Notes under the pieces: generated by a model | What the model was told of the DNA's origin: nothing | The model's database searches: none | Seen by the model: the letters and a program-made list of their open reading frames with translations, nothing else | NCBI GenBank assembly: GCA_958405195.1 | Contig: CATYDM010000003.1 | Span: 1 to 64,000, forward strand | Direction of reading: 5' to 3' | DNA length: 64,000 nt | Source: an uncultured Collinsella sp. | GTDB lineage: Bacteria; Actinomycetota; Coriobacteriia; Coriobacteriales; Coriobacteriaceae | Part shown: positions 62,410 to 64,000 of the stretch, piece after piece | Position numbering within the stretch: the stretch's first letter is position 1 | How the letters are laid out: the number at the start of each line of letters is the position of its first letter | Program-made: the position numbers and the translations under genes

Positions 62410-63140
62410 CATGCCAAAACACCACGCGCCGCAAACCCCATCTACGCCAACAAAAAGTTGCACAATTAATTTCCCATGTCTGTACATAGTTTGTTAGACA
62501 AACGCGATTACCAGTACGCCTCGCTGGTCAATTCGGTCTTCAGGAACGTCTCTAATCACCGCTTGCACCCCAATAACCTGCATCAACGTGAACAACATCC
62601 CAAAACAACCCCCTTAAGCACGTCAAATGAACGATATGTTGTCCAACGCAGCCCAAATCAGTTTCGTTATCAACTTGTGCTAGGATACCTAACGTTACAT
62701 GAGTTCAACTGTGCTCACGGCTCCAGCAAGCCATAAAGCGCAGGGTCGATCAGCATCCGGCCGTAACGGCGGTGCCAGAAACACCACGAGCTCCAATAAA
62801 GAAGTCATGCAACGTTATTTATTTGCATTGGGTAATTCCATGATGCAATTAATAGCATGCATGCCAATAAGAAGCAGTTTTACAGCTGTTTGCGTGCGGT
62901 CCAGTTTTGTTCCCGCTTGACTGGTTCGCACGCAGCCAGCTGGAGACGCGGTCTTTTTGCGATACACGGCCGCATCTCTAGCAACTGCGCTTATACATAC
63001 CGTTCACGGTGGGGCAGAGCCACGTGCTTGTCTGACTGGGCTCAGGGTTTGAATATGGAGCGCCTTTGCGCATAAGCGCCCTGGCGAAGCCATACCCAAA
63101 CCCCGTGAGCCACACGTAAGACAGCAAGGGGGTGGTGCTC
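62410..63140 (+). other. Non-coding leader region of the polysaccharide locus
   Basis: About 730 bp with no convincing gene; the one longer plus-strand frame (62476-62736) has no recognisable protein character. The left part is AT-rich and repetitive in CAA/CAC. The right part (62890-63103) contains three hairpins: GCGTGCG...CGCACGC with an inner CCAG/CTGG (62892-62933), GAGCC...GGCTC (63017-63043) and a 59-nt structure described separately. A long structured 5' leader is what a NusG-type antiterminator would act on. Confidence 0.6.
63045..63103 (+). promoter_or_regulatory. Structured RNA hairpin upstream of the NusG paralogue
   Basis: Nested pairing GGGTTTG/CAAACCC, TATGG/CCATA and CGCC/GGCG over 59 nt, ending 37 nt before the start codon. 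LoaP-type factors are known to recognise an RNA hairpin in operon leaders, so this is a candidate recognition element. Confidence 0.45.
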
Positions 63141-63686
63141 GTGTGGTATGTGATTCAGGTCATTAACGGTCGCGAAGACGTAGTGCGCGAGCGCATCGAG
63201 CGTGTGGTGCCAGCGGGCGCCATGCAGGAGCTCTTTTATCCCCAATTTCAAACCGAGATCAAGGTACACGGCGAATGGGTCAATACGACCAAGCCGCTTT
63301 TTCCCGGATATCTTATCTGCGATACGGCAGATCCCCGCACCGTGCAACAGTATCTGCTGCGCATGGACGACTTTGCCCGGGTGCTTGCCCAGGACGGTCA
63401 GTTTGTGCCGCTGGCAAAAGAAGAGGTCCAGCTTATTGGCGGCTTTACGCATAGGGGAGACCGCGTAGTGCCCATGAGCGAGGCCCTAAAAGACGGAGAC
63501 CAGGTCATTGTGACGGGCGGTCCGCTGTTGGGCCACGAAGGCCTTATCAAAACCATTAACAGACGCAAGAGCACTGCTTATCTGGAGCTCGACCTATGCG
63601 GCCGACGCGTAACTACGCGCGTTGGCCTTGCTGTGCTTTCGGCCGAGCAGCGCGTAATGCGAAACCTTAAAAAGGCGATCGCCTAG
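63141..63686 (+). CDS. NusG paralogue, LoaP-like transcription antiterminator
   Basis: A 181-residue protein with an N-terminal NGN domain (WYVIQVINGREDVV ... KPLFPGYLICDT ... VLAQDGQFVPLAKEE) and a C-terminal KOW domain (ALKDGDQVIVTGGPLLGHEG ... RVGLAVLS). Compared with housekeeping NusG it lacks neighbours such as secE or rplK. It lies instead directly before a polysaccharide priming glycosyltransferase, the position of LoaP/UpxY/RfaH-type specialised factors. The start GTG at 63141 has AAGGGGG 8 nt upstream; GTGs at 63132 and 63135 are alternatives. It probably suppresses termination within the downstream operon. Confidence 0.82.
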   Translation: MWYVIQVINGREDVVRERIERVVPAGAMQELFYPQFQTEIKVHGEWVNTTKPLFPGYLICDTADPRTVQQYLLRMDDFARVLAQDGQFVPLAKEEVQLIGGFTHRGDRVVPMSEALKDGDQVIVTGGPLLGHEGLIKTINRRKSTAYLELDLCGRRVTTRVGLAVLSAEQRVMRNLKKAIA

Positions 63687-63737
63687 CTGTTGGCGACCGC
63701 TACACAGAACAGGGAGGATCCCCGACCCGGGGACAAA

Positions 63738-64000
63738 GTGTTGGAAGAGAACGTGTCGGATAAAACAGAATATGCAACGGATGCGCCCACGGGAGCGGCA
63801 CTGATTGCTCAGGCCATGGACCGGCGCGAGGGCGTCGGCCGTTACAAGGCCATGCAATCCATCGTGGACTGGGACCGCTCGCGCTTTGTCTACAGGGTTG
63901 TGAAGCGAGCCTTCGACATCGTGTTCAGCGGCTGTGTCTTGGCCGTCATCGCCGTACCGAGCCTGGTGCTCGCCGCGGCCATCCGCCTTGAGAGCGAGGG
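63738..64000 (+). CDS. Polyisoprenyl-phosphate sugar phosphotransferase, 5' part only
   Basis: Runs off the window edge after 87 codons. The N-terminus is cytoplasmic; the segment YRVVKRAFDIVFSGCVLAVI followed by a hydrophobic stretch and RLESEG is the start of the bacterial sugar-transferase domain (WbaP/PglC-type priming enzyme), where KRxxD and the membrane re-entrant helix are typical. The start is uncertain: GTG at 63738 or GTG at 63753 (better spaced after GGAAGAG). A hairpin TCCCC...GGGGA precedes it. It would load the first sugar phosphate onto undecaprenyl phosphate. Confidence 0.8.
   Translation, partial: MLEENVSDKTEYATDAPTGAALIAQAMDRREGVGRYKAMQSIVDWDRSRFVYRVVKRAFDIVFSGCVLAVIAVPSLVLAAAIRLESE

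Noticed and set aside
62476..62736. 86-residue frame in the polysaccharide leader
   Set aside because: No ribosome site, odd composition (Asn/His/Arg/Ser) and no family resemblance; the region looks like a non-coding leader.

Overview
The window looks like a chromosome segment of a gut Coriobacteriia bacterium close to Collinsella. This rests on the mix of GC-rich actinobacterial-type housekeeping genes, a full bacterial glycogen cluster, a PTS core next to PfkB-type sugar-phosphate kinases, and an anaerobic (cbi-type) cobalamin operon. That assignment is inference from gene content; no 16S or marker search was possible.

Layout. 0-4.5 kb (+): PTS general proteins HPr and Enzyme I, then two paralogous 1-phosphofructokinase-like kinases. 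4.6-8.5 kb (+): CCA-adding enzyme, two identical tRNA-Glu(CUC), a flippase-like membrane protein and a TetR regulator. 8.5-30.5 kb: a visibly GC-richer cobalamin island. Its left edge carries a scrap of an IS3-type transposase. A minus-strand operon (exported CbiK chelatase, small lipoprotein, binding protein, FecCD-type permease, ATPase) lies behind a cobalamin riboswitch. A tightly coupled plus-strand operon of 16 gene slots (cbiF-D-[L]-G-H-ET-A, cobT-U-S, cobU/cobC fusion, cbiB, cobD, cbiP, cobO, cbiC, cbiJ) runs the other way. The cbiL slot holds only a 77-codon internally deleted remnant, so the C20-methylation step is not encoded here.

30.7-36.0 kb (-): a MacB-like ABC efflux set (adaptor, ATPase, FtsX-type permease) and an L,D-transpeptidase. 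36.2-39.4 kb (-): L-serine dehydratase and MetK. 39.7-47.0 kb (+): GltX, PriA, peptide deformylase, Fmt and RsmB, which is a translation and replication-restart block. 47.1-60.6 kb (-): an FmdB zinc ribbon and the glycogen cluster (GH13-GH77 fusion, glgA, glgD, glgC, glgP, glgB). GlgA and GlgB carry long lysine/alanine-rich histone H1-like tails. 60.9-62.4 kb (+): HAD hydrolase, thiamine pyrophosphokinase and tRNA-Ala(GGC). 62.4-64 kb (+): a structured leader, a LoaP-like NusG paralogue and the start of a polyisoprenyl-phosphate sugar transferase, i.e. the entry to a capsule or exopolysaccharide locus that continues past the window.

Several intergenic regions carry long near-perfect inverted repeats. 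These are a nested 121-nt palindrome whose core hairpin recurs at base 1 with a compensatory base change, two 69-nt palindromes at convergent gene ends, a 105-nt REP-like palindrome between metK and gltX, and an 82-nt palindrome between def and fmt. A TGGTAAAAC motif lies upstream of two glycogen/starch transcription units and may be a shared operator. No CRISPR array, rRNA, prophage or intact insertion sequence was seen. GC and codon-use statements are by eye, not computed.
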